64,000 bases of DNA from Streptomyces sp. BK208 (GCF_004364245.1 NZ_SOAV01000008.1:62001-126000); one strand, 5' to 3'. Positions 1-9,591 are shown, numbered from the stretch's first letter. A program made the numbers and translations. The notes: generated by a model from the sequence alone, not told the origin.

Positions 1-2997
1 GGCGGGGGATCGGAGCCCGGCGCGGGTCAGGCTTCGGGTCCGTGCCCGGCTGCGGGGTCGGCTTCGCCGTCCGGTCATGGTCCGGGGCCGAGGCACGGCT
101 CGGGCTGGGCGCCCGGTGCGGCTCCGGTTTCCGGGGCGGCCCCGGGGCGCGGTTCGGCGCCCGGCCCCTCCTCGGCCCCGACGTCCGCTCCTGGTCCCGC
201 CCCGGTGCCCGGCACCCCTGCGGCGCCCGCCGTCCCGTCGGCCTCCGGTCCGGTGCCTCCCCCCGGCACCGGGTCCGGAGACGCCCTCGCCCCGGCCCCG
301 GGCACGGGATCCGCACCGTCCTCCGGCCCCGGCACCGTGTCCGCCCCGGCCGTCGGTACCGGTACCGGCCCCGGCACCGTCCCCGGAGTCGCACTCGCCC
401 CCGGCCCGGTGCCCGCGGCGCCCCCGGGGTCCTTCGACGGAACCGGTGTGGAGGCGCCTCGTCCCCGGGGCAATCTCCGGGCCCGGCTCACCTCCTTCGT
501 CGGCCGGGACCACGACGTGGACGTACTGCGCGCCGACCTGGCGACCGCGCGGCTGGTCACGCTCCTGGGGCCCGGCGGCGCCGGAAAGACGCGGCTGTCG
601 CAGGAGGTCGCCGAGCGGGCCGGGGACACGGCGCCCGACGGGGTGTGGCTGGCCGAGCTGGCGCCCGTCGACGACCCCGCCGCCGTACCGGAGGCCGTGC
701 TGACCGCCGTCGGCGCCCGCGAGACCGTGCTCTACCGCGCCGGCGCCGAGGAGATGCGGGCCGTCACCGCCGTCGAGGGGCAGGACACCGCCGTCGAGCG
801 CCTCGTCGAGCACTGCGGCCGGCGCCGCATGCTGATCGTCCTCGACAACTGCGAGCACGTCGTCGACGCCGCCGCCCGCCTCACCGAGGAACTCCTCGCC
901 CGCTGCCCCCACCTGACCGTCCTCGCCACCAGCCGCGAACCCCTCGGTGTCCCCGGGGAGTCGCTGCGCCCCGTGGAGCCGCTGCCCGAGCCCGCCGCGC
1001 TGCGGCTGCTCGCGGACCGGGGCGCCGCCGCCCGCCCCGGCTTCCGCGTCGACGCCGACGAGGCGACCGCCGCCGCCTGCGCCGAGATCTGCCGCCGCCT
1101 CGACGGCCTGCCGCTGGCCATCGAACTGGCCGCGGCCCGGCTGCGCATGCTCACCCCGCGCCAGATCGCCGACCGGCTCGACGACCGCTTCCGCCTGCTC
1201 ACCTCCGGCAGCCGCACCGTCCTGCCCCGCCAGCAGACGCTGCGCGCGGTCGTCGACTGGTCCTGGGACCTGCTCGACCCGGACGAGCGCGAGGTACTGG
1301 GACGGCTGTCGGTGTTCGCGGGCGGCTGCGACCTCACCGCAGCCGAGGCCGTGTGCGGGCCCGCCGCGCTGGACGCACTCGGCTCCCTCGTCGACAAGTC
1401 CCTCGTCGTGGCCACGCCCGTGACCGACCGGAGCACCGGCGACGGCATGCGCTACCGGCTCCTGGAGACCGTCGCCGAATACGCCGGCGAGCGCCTCGAC
1501 GAGACCGGCGGGCGGGCGGCCGCCGCCCGTGCCCACCTGACGTACTACCGCGAACTCGCCCGCACCACCGACCCTCTGCTGCGCGGGCCGGAGCAACTCG
1601 CCGCCGTCGAGCGGCTGGAGCGCGAGTACGAGAACCTGCGCACCGCCCTGCGGCACGCCGTCGCCGAACGCGACGAGCAGGAGGCGCTGTGCCTGGCGCT
1701 GTCGCTGGTCTGGTACTGGCAGATGCGCGACCTGCGGGTGGAGGCCCGAAACTGGTTCGCCGAGGTTATGGCGCTCGGCCCGGACCCGTTCGCCGAGCCG
1801 GCCCGGCCCGCCGAGCCGGTGTGGGAGCGGTGCACGTCCGCCCCGCCCCCGATGACCGGCGAGGTCCTCGCTGAGGCCCGGCGCGGTGTGCACCTGGCCC
1901 ACCTGGCCTGCATGGACACGGAACTGGACGCGTGGCAGAACCCGGCGGCCCAGCGCAAGCTGCGGGTCATCACGCAGACGTACGAGCCGGGCATGCCGCA
2001 GACCTGTTCCAGCCCCGGCCTGCTCTGGTTCTTCGCCGTGATGTTCACCGGTGACATGGAACGGCTGCACGAGATCATCAACGCCACCGTGCGCACCTGC
2101 CGGGAGACCCCGGGATACGACTGGGAGTTGGCCGGCGCGCTGCAGATGCGCGCCAACATGCTCGCCAACCGCAGCGACTGGGCGGGTGACGCACTCCGCG
2201 ACGCCGACGAGTCGCTGGAGATCTACCGCCGTCTCGGCGACGCCTGGGGGATGGCCGAGGCCCTCTCCGGTCGCGCCGAGGCCCGGGAGCGCATCGGCGA
2301 CTACGAGCTCGCCGCCGCCGACTACCGCTCCGCCGCCGGGCACGCCCGGCGGCTCGGCGCCCACGCCCAGGTGGACATCCTCGACGCCCGCCTCGGCAGC
2401 GTGCTGGTCGAGGCGGGCGAGTCCGACGAGGGCGAGCGCATCCTGCGCGACGTCATCGAACGCACCCGCGGGGCGGGCCACAACGGCGCGATGCCCGCGG
2501 CCCGGATGTACCTCGCCGGGTGGCTCGGCATGACCGGGCGGACCGCCGAGGCCGGCGAGCAGTTGCGGCTGCTGCGCGAGGAGTTCTCCATCGCCCACTT
2601 CGTGGTCTTCGACGCCTTCATCCTCGCCGCGGAGGCCTGGCTCGCCACTCTGCTGGACCGGCACGAGGAGTGCCTGACCAAGATCCGCGAAGCCCTGGTA
2701 CGCGCCGAGGACCCGCTCTCCACGGCCGTCGCCCCGCACATGCGCTCCGCCTACCTGACCATCGCCGCCATGGGGATGGCCCGCCTGGACGGCGGTCGCA
2801 GGGCCGTGGACGGCGCGCGGTGCCTCGGCGCCGCCGACGCCATGCTGCCGGCCGGCCACGTGTCGTCGGGCATGGAGCGGGACGCGCGCGAGCGGGCCGC
2901 CGACCGGGTCCGCGAGGTGCTCGGCACCGAGGCCTGGGAGAGCGCGTACGCCGAGGGCGGCCGGCTCTCCGTGGAGGAGGCCGTCGCCCTCGTCTGA
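1..2997 (+). CDS. AfsR/STAND-type transcriptional regulator, 5' end outside window
   Basis: The frame is open from base 1 to the TGA at 2995-2997, so the start lies outside the window; an internal GTG at 205 is open but unlikely to be the true start. The first ~150 codons are a low-complexity Pro/Gly/Ala/Thr linker. A STAND (NB-ARC-like) ATPase follows: Walker A GPGGAGKTRL near codon 190, Walker B LIVLDNCEHV near 279, then ATSREPLGVPGE and GLPLAIELAAARL near 369. The C-terminal half is helical and TPR-like. This matches SARP/AfsR-family regulators, in which an OmpR-type winged helix and BTAD domain come before the linker; those parts would be upstream and are inferred, not seen. It acts as a cytoplasmic ATP-dependent transcription factor by family. 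A LuxR-type partner is not visible at the C-terminus. Confidence 0.8.
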   Translation, partial: GGGSEPGAGQASGPCPAAGSASPSGHGPGPRHGSGWAPGAAPVSGAAPGRGSAPGPSSAPTSAPGPAPVPGTPAAPAVPSASGPVPPPGTGSGDALAPAPGTGSAPSSGPGTVSAPAVGTGTGPGTVPGVALAPGPVPAAPPGSFDGTGVEAPRPRGNLRARLTSFVGRDHDVDVLRADLATARLVTLLGPGGAGKTRLSQEVAERAGDTAPDGVWLAELAPVDDPAAVPEAVLTAVGARETVLYRAGAEEMRAVTAVEGQDTAVERLVEHCGRRRMLIVLDNCEHVVDAAARLTEELLARCPHLTVLATSREPLGVPGESLRPVEPLPEPAALRLLADRGAAARPGFRVDADEATAAACAEICRRLDGLPLAIELAAARLRMLTPRQIADRLDDRFRLLTSGSRTVLPRQQTLRAVVDWSWDLLDPDEREVLGRLSVFAGGCDLTAAEAVCGPAALDALGSLVDKSLVVATPVTDRSTGDGMRYRLLETVAEYAGERLDETGGRAAAARAHLTYYRELARTTDPLLRGPEQLAAVERLEREYENLRTALRHAVAERDEQEALCLALSLVWYWQMRDLRVEARNWFAEVMALGPDPFAEPARPAEPVWERCTSAPPPMTGEVLAEARRGVHLAHLACMDTELDAWQNPAAQRKLRVITQTYEPGMPQTCSSPGLLWFFAVMFTGDMERLHEIINATVRTCRETPGYDWELAGALQMRANMLANRSDWAGDALRDADESLEIYRRLGDAWGMAEALSGRAEARERIGDYELAAADYRSAAGHARRLGAHAQVDILDARLGSVLVEAGESDEGERILRDVIERTRGAGHNGAMPAARMYLAGWLGMTGRTAEAGEQLRLLREEFSIAHFVVFDAFILAAEAWLATLLDRHEECLTKIREALVRAEDPLSTAVAPHMRSAYLTIAAMGMARLDGGRRAVDGARCLGAADAMLPAGHVSSGMERDARERAADRVREVLGTEAWESAYAEGGRLSVEEAVALV

Positions 2998-3020
2998 CGC
3001 GCCCCGCGCCCGCGTGGTGC

Positions 3021-3845
3021 TCAGGACTTGGTACGGAACTTGTGGATGGCGACCGGCGCCATCACCGCCGTCAGCACGGCGGACCAGGCCAGCGTCACCC
3101 AGAGGTCGTGCGCGATGGGACCGCCCAGCATCAGGCCGCGCGCGGTGTCGGCCAGCGAGGACAGCGGGTTGTAGTCCGTGAACGCCTGGAGCCACCCCGG
3201 CATCGAGTCGGTCGGCGCGAAGATCGACGAGCCGAACTGCAGCGGCATCAGCACCAGGAACCCCATCGCCTGCACGGACTGCGCGTTCTTCATGATCACG
3301 CCGAGGGTCAGGAACACCCACATCAGGGCCGAGCCGAACACCGCGGACAGTCCCACCGAGGCCAGGAGCCCCGCCCAGTCGGTGATGTCGAAACCGACCA
3401 GGACGGCGACGACCATCAGCACAGCGGTCGCGAACAGCATCCGCAGCAACTCCACCGCGATCTTCGCGAACAGCACCGAGCCGCGCCCGATCGGCAGCGA
3501 CCGGAAGCGGTCCATGACACCGGAGTTGAAGTCCTGGTTGAAGCCGGTCCCGACCCCTTGGGCCATGTTCATGCCCATCATGGCCATCAGGCCGGGGATG
3601 ACGTACTGCACGTACGCCTGCTGACCGCCGCCCAGGGACTGCCCGATCGAGCCGCCGAATACGTAGACGAACAGCAGCGTGAAGACGATCGGGAAGAGGA
3701 TGGCGTCGAACATCGACTCCGGGTCCTGCCGGATCCACAGCAGGTTGCGGCGGATCAGCGCGCCGGTGTGCCGGAGGTGGGCGCGCGGGGTGATCCGCGC
3801 GTCCGGGGTGTACGTGGTGTCGGGGGTGTACGTGGTGGCGCTCAT
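3021..3845 (-). CDS. ABC-2 type transporter permease (DrrB-like)
   Basis: A 274-residue integral membrane protein and the export permease of a DrrAB-type ABC transporter. A cytoplasmic N-terminus of ~45 residues (with a TTYTPD direct repeat) is followed by about six hydrophobic segments; the first runs near residues 46-66 (MFDAILFPIVFTLLFVYVFG) and the last near the C-terminus before KFRTKS. The ATG (3843-3845) overlaps the TGA of the upstream ATPase gene by 4 bp, indicating translational coupling and a heteromeric or tetrameric transporter. DrrB relatives export daunorubicin-like drugs or lipids; the substrate here cannot be told from sequence. Confidence 0.9.
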   Translation of the reverse strand: MSATTYTPDTTYTPDARITPRAHLRHTGALIRRNLLWIRQDPESMFDAILFPIVFTLLFVYVFGGSIGQSLGGGQQAYVQYVIPGLMAMMGMNMAQGVGTGFNQDFNSGVMDRFRSLPIGRGSVLFAKIAVELLRMLFATAVLMVVAVLVGFDITDWAGLLASVGLSAVFGSALMWVFLTLGVIMKNAQSVQAMGFLVLMPLQFGSSIFAPTDSMPGWLQAFTDYNPLSSLADTARGLMLGGPIAHDLWVTLAWSAVLTAVMAPVAIHKFRTKS

Positions 3846-4873
3846 GCGGCGACCTCCTCGCGGGCGTCGTCGGTGGCGGGCGCGGGATCCTGCGGGGCAC
3901 TGGCGCGGTGGCCGGTGAGGGACAGGAAGACCTCGTCCAGACTGGGCAGTTCGGTGGTGACGGCGGAGACGGTGATGCCGCGCGCGGTGACCGCGCCGAC
4001 CACGGCCGTCAGCTGTTCGTCGCTGAGGATCGGCACCAGGACGGACCCGCGCTCGACGTCCACGGTGGTGTCGGCGAGCCCGGTGATGCCCAGCTCGTCC
4101 AGGTAGGCGGCGAGCGGGCGCAGCTGGAGCGGGTCGGCCGGGCGGACCCGCAGGGTGCGGCCGCCGACCTTGGCCTTCAGCTCCTCGATGCCGCCGTTCG
4201 CGATGACCTTGCCGCGGTCCACGACGGTCAGCTCCGAGGCGAGCTGCTCGGCCTCCTCCATGTACTGGGTGGTGAGCAGCACGGTGACGCCGTCGCCGAC
4301 CATGCGCTTGACCTCCTCCCACACCTCGTTGCGGGTGCGCGGGTCCAGGCCGGTGGTGGGCTCGTCCAGGTACAGCACCGCCGGGTGCCCGATCATGGAG
4401 GCGGCCAGGTCGAGGCGGCGCCGCATGCCGCCGGAGTAGGTGGACGCGGGCCGCTTGCCGGCCTCGGTGAGCGAGAACCGCTCCAGCAGCTCGTCGGCGC
4501 GGGCGCGCGCGTCCCGGCGGGACAGGTCGAGCAGCCGGCCGATCATGTAGAGGTTCTCCCAGCCCGGGAGCTTCTCGTCCACGGAGGCGTACTGTCCGGT
4601 CAGCCCGATGACCCGGCGCAGCTGCCGCGGTTGCCGCACGACGTCGTACCCGGCGACGTGCGCCCGGCCGGAGTCGGGGGTGATGAGGGTGGACAGGATG
4701 CGTACGAGGGTGGTCTTGCCCGCGCCGTTCGGACCGAGCACGCCCATCACGGTGCCCTCGCGCACGTCCAGGTCGACGCCGTCCAGCGCCTTGGTCTCGC
4801 CGTAGTGCTTGACCAGCCCCCGCACGGTGACCGCGCTGTCCGCGGCCCGGGGAGTGTCGTCGATTCGCTTCAT
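3842..4873 (-). CDS. ABC transporter ATP-binding protein (DrrA-like)
   Basis: A 343-residue ATPase. Walker A GPNGAGKTT lies at residues ~48-56, the signature is YSGGMRRRLDLA, Walker B is VLYLDEPTTGLD, and the switch region reads LLTTQYMEEAEQ, so Gln replaces the usual H-loop His, as is typical of the DrrA subfamily. The ~90-residue C-terminal extension is also DrrA-like. I chose the ATG at 4873 (MKRIDD) because it sits just before the first beta strand; in-frame starts further upstream would only add a low-complexity tail. It overlaps the permease gene by 4 bp. It powers drug or lipid export; the substrate is unknown. Confidence 0.9.
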   Translation of the reverse strand: MKRIDDTPRAADSAVTVRGLVKHYGETKALDGVDLDVREGTVMGVLGPNGAGKTTLVRILSTLITPDSGRAHVAGYDVVRQPRQLRRVIGLTGQYASVDEKLPGWENLYMIGRLLDLSRRDARARADELLERFSLTEAGKRPASTYSGGMRRRLDLAASMIGHPAVLYLDEPTTGLDPRTRNEVWEEVKRMVGDGVTVLLTTQYMEEAEQLASELTVVDRGKVIANGGIEELKAKVGGRTLRVRPADPLQLRPLAAYLDELGITGLADTTVDVERGSVLVPILSDEQLTAVVGAVTARGITVSAVTTELPSLDEVFLSLTGHRASAPQDPAPATDDAREEVAA

Positions 4874-5071
4874 GGCCCAGACGATGGCAGGGGCCACCGA
4901 CAAAGCACCGACATCCCGCCGACAGGCCCCCGGCACCGCCGACATCCCGCCGACAGCCCTGCCGGGGGCGCCACCGGACGGGGGTTCCCGGGCGGGAGAA
5001 CCACCGGCCCCGCCGACGGGGGAAGATCGGCGGGGCCGGGTCGTACCGCGATGGTTTTCTGGCGGACGCCG

Positions 5072-5947
5072 CTAGTGCACGGAGTGCGCGTCCTCGGGGA
5101 ACGTGCCGCCGACGACGTCCTCGGCGTACGCCTTGGCGGCGTCGCCCATGACCTTGCGCAGGTCGGCGTACTGCTTGACGAACTTCGGCATCCGGCCGCC
5201 GGTCAGCCCGAGCATGTCGGTCCACACCAGCACCTGGGCGTCCGTGTCCGGACCCGCGCCGATCCCGACCGTCGGGATGTGCAGCGTCCGGGTCACCTCG
5301 GCGGCCAGCTCGGCCGGCACCAGCTCCAGGACGACCGCGAAGGCACCCGCGTCCTGCACCGCCTTGGCGTCGCGCAGCAGCTGCTGGGCCGCCTCCTCGC
5401 CGCGGCCCTGCACCCGGTAGCCCATGGCGTTGACGGACTGCGGGGTGAGGCCGATGTGGGCCATCACGGGGATGCCGGACTCGACGAGCAGCCGGATCTG
5501 CTCGTGCGACCGCTCACCGCCCTCGAGCTTGACCGCCCCGACCCCGGCCTCCTTGACCAGCCGGGTCGCCGAGCGCAGCGCCTGCACCGGACCCTCCTGG
5601 TAGGAGCCGAAGGGCAGGTCGCCGACGATCAGGGCGCGGCTGGTGCCCCGTACGACGGCGGCCGAGAGCATCGTCATCTCGTCCAGCGTGACGGGCACGG
5701 TGGTCTCGTAGCCCAGGTGGCAGTTGCCCGCGGAGTCGCCGACGAGCATCACGGGGATGCCGGACTCGTCGAAGACGGACGCGGTCATCGCGTCGTACGC
5801 GGTGAGCATGGGCCACTTCTCGCCGCGCTCCTTGGCGGCGGTGATGTCCCGGACGGTGATACGGCGGTTGATCTTGCCCCCGTACAGCGCCCTGCTCCCG
5901 TCGGAGGGGGTGCGCTGCGTCGTCTGGGCAGCCGAAAGCTGCGTCAT
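5072..5947 (-). CDS. panB: 3-methyl-2-oxobutanoate hydroxymethyltransferase
   Basis: PanB transfers a hydroxymethyl group from 5,10-methylenetetrahydrofolate to alpha-ketoisovalerate, giving ketopantoate, the first committed step of pantothenate and CoA synthesis. The 291-residue protein has a ~25-residue variable N-terminus, then family motifs: TAYDAMTA, VGDSAGNCHLGYETT (Mg2+ and substrate binding), KLEGG and MAHIGLTPQSV. Length and all core motifs fit the family. The ATG is preceded by AAGGAG about 9 nt upstream. No panC or panD is adjacent, which is normal for Streptomyces. Confidence 0.96.
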   Translation of the reverse strand: MTQLSAAQTTQRTPSDGSRALYGGKINRRITVRDITAAKERGEKWPMLTAYDAMTASVFDESGIPVMLVGDSAGNCHLGYETTVPVTLDEMTMLSAAVVRGTSRALIVGDLPFGSYQEGPVQALRSATRLVKEAGVGAVKLEGGERSHEQIRLLVESGIPVMAHIGLTPQSVNAMGYRVQGRGEEAAQQLLRDAKAVQDAGAFAVVLELVPAELAAEVTRTLHIPTVGIGAGPDTDAQVLVWTDMLGLTGGRMPKFVKQYADLRKVMGDAAKAYAEDVVGGTFPEDAHSVH

Positions 5948-6253
5948 GGCAACGGCTCCTTCATGTCATCTCGAGGCGCCCTGACGGCGTCCCCGGATCC
6001 CCTCCATGGTGGCACCTGTGGCGGGCGACGGCTAGGGGACCCTCGTTTCGTGCCGTGTGACGGCTCATGGGGTCGAATGTGCCCGTTCTGTCACAGAGCC
6101 GCCCGTCCCGGCGCGGTGCGGAACTCCGCGGGGCGGCCCGTACGTCCTCGTGCCAGTACGGCCGTCCCGGGACGGCGGGATCGGAACCGATCATCCCCTA
6201 TGGTGCTGAGCACAGGGGGCGACGGTATGCACAGCAGGCAGTGAGGCGACGGT
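5948..6253. other. Divergent intergenic region, no gene seen
   Basis: The 306 bases between panB and the divergent EEP gene must carry both promoters. The panB ribosome site AAGGAG lies at its left edge. A 77-codon open frame on the minus strand (5961-6194) has no ribosome site or recognisable domain and I treat it as chance. The right end is rich in GCAGGCAGTGAGG-type sequence directly before the EEP start. Confidence 0.5.
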
Positions 6254-7306
6254 ATGGCGCAGCAGGCGTACATCACGGAGACGGACGGCGGCGGCTCGGA
6301 TCCCGAGCGCCGGGGAACCCGGATTCGGCGCCTGCTCGGCCGGGCGGTCGGCGGCTGGCGCGGCGACCGGCGGATCTGGCGCCGGGGCCTGGTCACGGCG
6401 GTGGTCGCCCTGCTGCTCGCCGCGGTCATGGCGGCCCACTCGCACATCCCGAACACCATCGGCAACCTCGGCAGCCTCACCGAGACCTTCCTGCCGTGGT
6501 TCGGCCTGCTGATCCCGGTCCTGCTGGTGATCGCCCTGGTGCGCAAGTCGGCGACGGCGCTGATCGCGCTGGTGCTGCCGGTGAGCGTGTGGTTCAACCT
6601 CTTCGGCGGCCTGCTCTTCGCCAAGACCGGCTCCGGCGGCGACCTCACCGTGGCCACGCACAACGTCAACGCCGACAACACCGACCCGGCGGGCACCGCC
6701 CGCGCCGTCGCCGCGGCCGGAGCGGACGTGATGGCGCTGGAGGAGCTGAAGGCGTCCGCCGTACCGACGTACGAGAAGGCGCTGGCCGCGAAGTACCCGC
6801 ACCACGCCGTCGTCGGCACCGTCGGCCTGTGGAGCAAGTACCCGGTCAGCGACGTGAAGCCGGTCGACATCGAGCTGGGCTGGAAGCGCGCGATGCGCGC
6901 CACCGTCGCCACCCCGTCCGGGCCGATCGCCGTGTACGTCGCCCACCTGCCGTCCGTACGGGTGAAGCTGGAGGCCGGTTTCACCGCCCGGCAGCGGGAC
7001 AAGAGCGCCGACGCCCTCGGTGAGGCCATCGCCGACGAGAAGCTGCCCCGCAAGATCCTGCTGGGTGACCTCAACGGCACGATGAACGACCGCTCGCTCA
7101 CCGCGATCACCTCCCAGCTGCGCTCCCCGCAGGGCGCCGTGGGCGACGGCTTCGGCTTCAGCTGGCCGGCGTCCTTCCCGATGGCCCGCATCGACCAGAT
7201 CCTGGTCACCGGCGTCGAACCGACGACCAGCTGGACGCTCCCGGAGACCGGCAGCGATCACCTGCCGATCGCCGCGCGTGTGAAGGTCGACACAACGGCT
7301 TCCTAG
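6254..7306 (+). CDS. Membrane-anchored endonuclease/exonuclease/phosphatase family protein
   Basis: A 350-residue protein. The basic cytoplasmic N-terminus (~45 residues) is followed by three hydrophobic segments (about residues 48-62, 80-97 and 101-121), then an extracytoplasmic EEP domain from ~130. EEP hallmarks are visible: ATHNVNADN (start strand), EELK (metal-binding Glu), GDLNGTMND (Asp/Asn) and the terminal GSDHLPI (Asp-His). The fold supports metal-dependent phosphodiesterase or phosphatase activity on nucleic acid or lipid headgroups; the substrate is not predictable. A DNase or sphingomyelinase-like role outside the membrane is possible. The ATG at 6254 is preceded by GTGAGGCGACGGT, a weak ribosome site. 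Confidence 0.85.
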   Translation: MAQQAYITETDGGGSDPERRGTRIRRLLGRAVGGWRGDRRIWRRGLVTAVVALLLAAVMAAHSHIPNTIGNLGSLTETFLPWFGLLIPVLLVIALVRKSATALIALVLPVSVWFNLFGGLLFAKTGSGGDLTVATHNVNADNTDPAGTARAVAAAGADVMALEELKASAVPTYEKALAAKYPHHAVVGTVGLWSKYPVSDVKPVDIELGWKRAMRATVATPSGPIAVYVAHLPSVRVKLEAGFTARQRDKSADALGEAIADEKLPRKILLGDLNGTMNDRSLTAITSQLRSPQGAVGDGFGFSWPASFPMARIDQILVTGVEPTTSWTLPETGSDHLPIAARVKVDTTAS

Positions 7307-7340
7307 AATTCGTCTGCGGAATACCCGCCCTGAGAGTCTT

Positions 7341-7357
7341 TGTTCCGTACGGGAACA
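7341..7357. promoter_or_regulatory. Inverted repeat TGTTCC-N5-GGAACA upstream of MFS gene
   Basis: Six-base perfect arms around GTACG, directly followed by TACAGT, a plausible -10 hexamer at 7358-7363. The placement suggests an operator for a repressor of the downstream exporter. No regulator gene is adjacent, so the binding protein is unknown. Confidence 0.4.
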
Positions 7358-7421
7358 TACAGTCGTCCCCCTGTGCCCGTCCCTCCCGTACGGACCCCGC
7401 TCTCGAAAGGCGAGACCCTTC

Positions 7422-8663
7422 ATGCCCCTGGCCCTGCTCGCCCTTGCCGTGGGCGCCTTCGGCATCGGTACCACCGAGTTCGTGATGATGGGGCTGCTGC
7501 CCGACGTCGCGGACGACCTCGGCATCTCCATCCCCACCGCCGGCCACCTCGTCTCCGCCTACGCGCTCGGCGTCGTCATCGGCGCCCCGCTGCTCGCCGC
7601 GGCCACGACCCGGATGTCCCGCCGTGCCGTCCTGATCGCCCTGATGGCGCTCTTCGTGGTCGGCAACGCCCTGTCCGCCGTCGCGCCCGGCGAGATCTCC
7701 CTGCTGGCCGCCCGCTTCGTCAGCGGCCTGCCGCACGGCGCCTTCTTCGGCGTCGGCGCGGTCGTCGCCACCGGCATGGTCGCCCCGGAACGCAAGGCGC
7801 GCTCCGTCTCCCTGATGTTCCTGGGCCTCACCGTCGCCAACATCGTCGGCGTCCCGGCCGCCACCGCCATGGGCCAGCAGCTCGGCTGGCGGGCCACCTT
7901 CCTCGGCGTGAGCGCGATCGGCGTGGCGGCGATAGCGGCGCTGGCCCTCCTCGTCCCGCGCGACAGCGCCCCCGCCCCCGGCACCGGCCTGCGCGGCGAG
8001 CTGGCCGCCCTGCGCTCCCTGCCCGTCTGGCTGGCCCTCGGCACGACGGTCGCCGGGTTCGGCGCGCTGTTCGCCGCGTACAGCTACATCACGCCGATGC
8101 TCACCGACGCCGCCGGGTTCGCCGAGACCAGCGTGACCCTGCTGCTCGCCCTGTTCGGCGTCGGCGCCACCGCGGGCAACCTGCTGGGCGGCCGCCTGGC
8201 CGACCACTCCCTGCGCGGCACCCTCTTCGGCGGCCTCGCCTCCCTGGTCGTCGTCCTGGCCCTGTTCCCCCTCCTGATGCGCACGCCGGTCACGGCGGCA
8301 GCGTCGGTGGCCCTGCTCGGCATGGCCGCCTTCGTCACCGGCTCACCGCTCCAGCTGATGGTCATGGAGAAGGCCACCGCGGCCCCCTCCCTCGCCTCCT
8401 CCGCCAACCAGGCCGCCTTCAACCTCGCCAACGCCGGCGGCGCCTGGATCGGCGGCCTCGCCCTGGCCGCCGGATTCGGGGTCACCTCCCCGGCCACGGC
8501 GGGCTCCGCCCTCGCGGTCCTCGGCCTCGCGGTCGCGGGCACGGCCTGGGCGGTGGACCGGCGCCGCGCGGCTCTGGCCCCGGCACCCGGCCGCGATCGC
8601 GTGGTCGCGGGGCACGTGCCGGACTCCGACCGGGCCGCGTCCCACGCCGGGGTGACGGACTGA
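7422..8663 (+). CDS. MFS transporter (DHA1, AraJ/Cml-like)
   Basis: A 413-residue protein with about 12 hydrophobic segments. The first loops hold GAFGIGTTEFVMMGLLPDVA and the A-loop motif region TTRMSRRAVL, and the GLPHGAFFGVG segment is typical of the AraJ/YdhP/chloramphenicol-resistance branch of DHA1 drug/H+ antiporters. The last ~30 residues are a charged tail. By family it exports small molecules using the proton gradient; the substrate is unknown. The ATG follows GAAAGG with 10 nt spacing. A palindrome lies 65 nt upstream. Confidence 0.9.
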   Translation: MPLALLALAVGAFGIGTTEFVMMGLLPDVADDLGISIPTAGHLVSAYALGVVIGAPLLAAATTRMSRRAVLIALMALFVVGNALSAVAPGEISLLAARFVSGLPHGAFFGVGAVVATGMVAPERKARSVSLMFLGLTVANIVGVPAATAMGQQLGWRATFLGVSAIGVAAIAALALLVPRDSAPAPGTGLRGELAALRSLPVWLALGTTVAGFGALFAAYSYITPMLTDAAGFAETSVTLLLALFGVGATAGNLLGGRLADHSLRGTLFGGLASLVVVLALFPLLMRTPVTAAASVALLGMAAFVTGSPLQLMVMEKATAAPSLASSANQAAFNLANAGGAWIGGLALAAGFGVTSPATAGSALAVLGLAVAGTAWAVDRRRAALAPAPGRDRVVAGHVPDSDRAASHAGVTD

Positions 8664-8739
8664 CCGTTTCCCGTCACACACCGTAGCCCTCCCTCTATCG
8701 TGTCGCGCGTTGCGATACGGCGCGTAGGGAGGGGTGCGG

Positions 8740-9591
8740 ATGCCGGTGAACGGCGAGGCGGACGAGCCGGGTTGGGAGGTCGACCCGGACGACGAGTGGG
8801 GCGTGGCCGTCCTCACCACCGTGGGCAGGCAGCTGAGGCTGCGCCGCGAGGCGGTGGGCATGCGGGCGGGCGACTTCGGTGTGGCGGTCGGGTACGGCGA
8901 GGACCTCGTCTACAAGGTCGAGGGCGGGAAGCGGATCCCTCGCCGGGAGTACCTGGAGCGGGCGGACCAGGTGCTCGACGCGGGCGGCCTCCTCGCGGCG
9001 GCCTGGGAGGACGTGAAGAGGGTTCGGTATCCCAAGCAGGTACGGGACCTGGCGAAGATGGAGGCGCGTGCCGTCGAGTCGCTCTCGTACGGCAGCTACA
9101 GCCTGCACGGGCTCCTTCAGACCGAGGAGTACGCGCGCGAACTCCTCGGCAGACGACGGCCGGCCCTCACCGAGGAGGAGCTGGAGAGTGCCGTCGCCGC
9201 ACGGATGGGCCGCAAGGCGATGCTCGAACGGGTTCCGGCCCCGCAACTCAGCTTCGTTCAGGAAGAGGCGACCCTCAGGCGTCCCGTCGGAGGCATGGGG
9301 GTTCTCCGCCGACAGCTCGAACACGTGCTGGCAGTGGGGCGGCTGCGGCACGTGGAGATCCAGGTGATGCCGACGTCTCGTGGTGATCACCCGGGAGGCG
9401 GGCGGATGCAGGTGCTCAAGTTCGACGACGGCACCGCGGTCGGCCGGGCCGACGACGAGTTCGGCGGTCGGCCTGTCACGGACCCCCGGCAGCTACGCAT
9501 CCTCGAACTGCGTTATGGCAGTATCCGGGCCGAGGCGCTGCCCGCCCGTGAGTCAGTGGCCTTCATCGAACAACTGCTGGGGGAGACATGA
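8740..9591 (+). CDS. XRE-family regulator with DUF5753 (WhiJ-like)
   Basis: 283 residues. An N-terminal helix-turn-helix (about residues 22-75; VGRQLRLRREAVGMRAGDFG...VEGGKRIPRREYLERAD) is followed by a DUF5753 ligand-binding-like domain (LLQTEEYARELL, QEEATLRRPVGG, LRHVEIQVMP, AFIEQLL). This is the WhiJ-type architecture common in Streptomyces development and antibiotic control. I prefer the ATG at 8740 over the GTG at 8734, because AGGGAGGGG (8727-8734) overlaps the GTG and is correctly spaced only for the ATG. The stop overlaps the start of the DUF397 gene by 4 bp, so the two are coupled. Confidence 0.9.
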   Translation: MPVNGEADEPGWEVDPDDEWGVAVLTTVGRQLRLRREAVGMRAGDFGVAVGYGEDLVYKVEGGKRIPRREYLERADQVLDAGGLLAAAWEDVKRVRYPKQVRDLAKMEARAVESLSYGSYSLHGLLQTEEYARELLGRRRPALTEEELESAVAARMGRKAMLERVPAPQLSFVQEEATLRRPVGGMGVLRRQLEHVLAVGRLRHVEIQVMPTSRGDHPGGGRMQVLKFDDGTAVGRADDEFGGRPVTDPRQLRILELRYGSIRAEALPARESVAFIEQLLGET

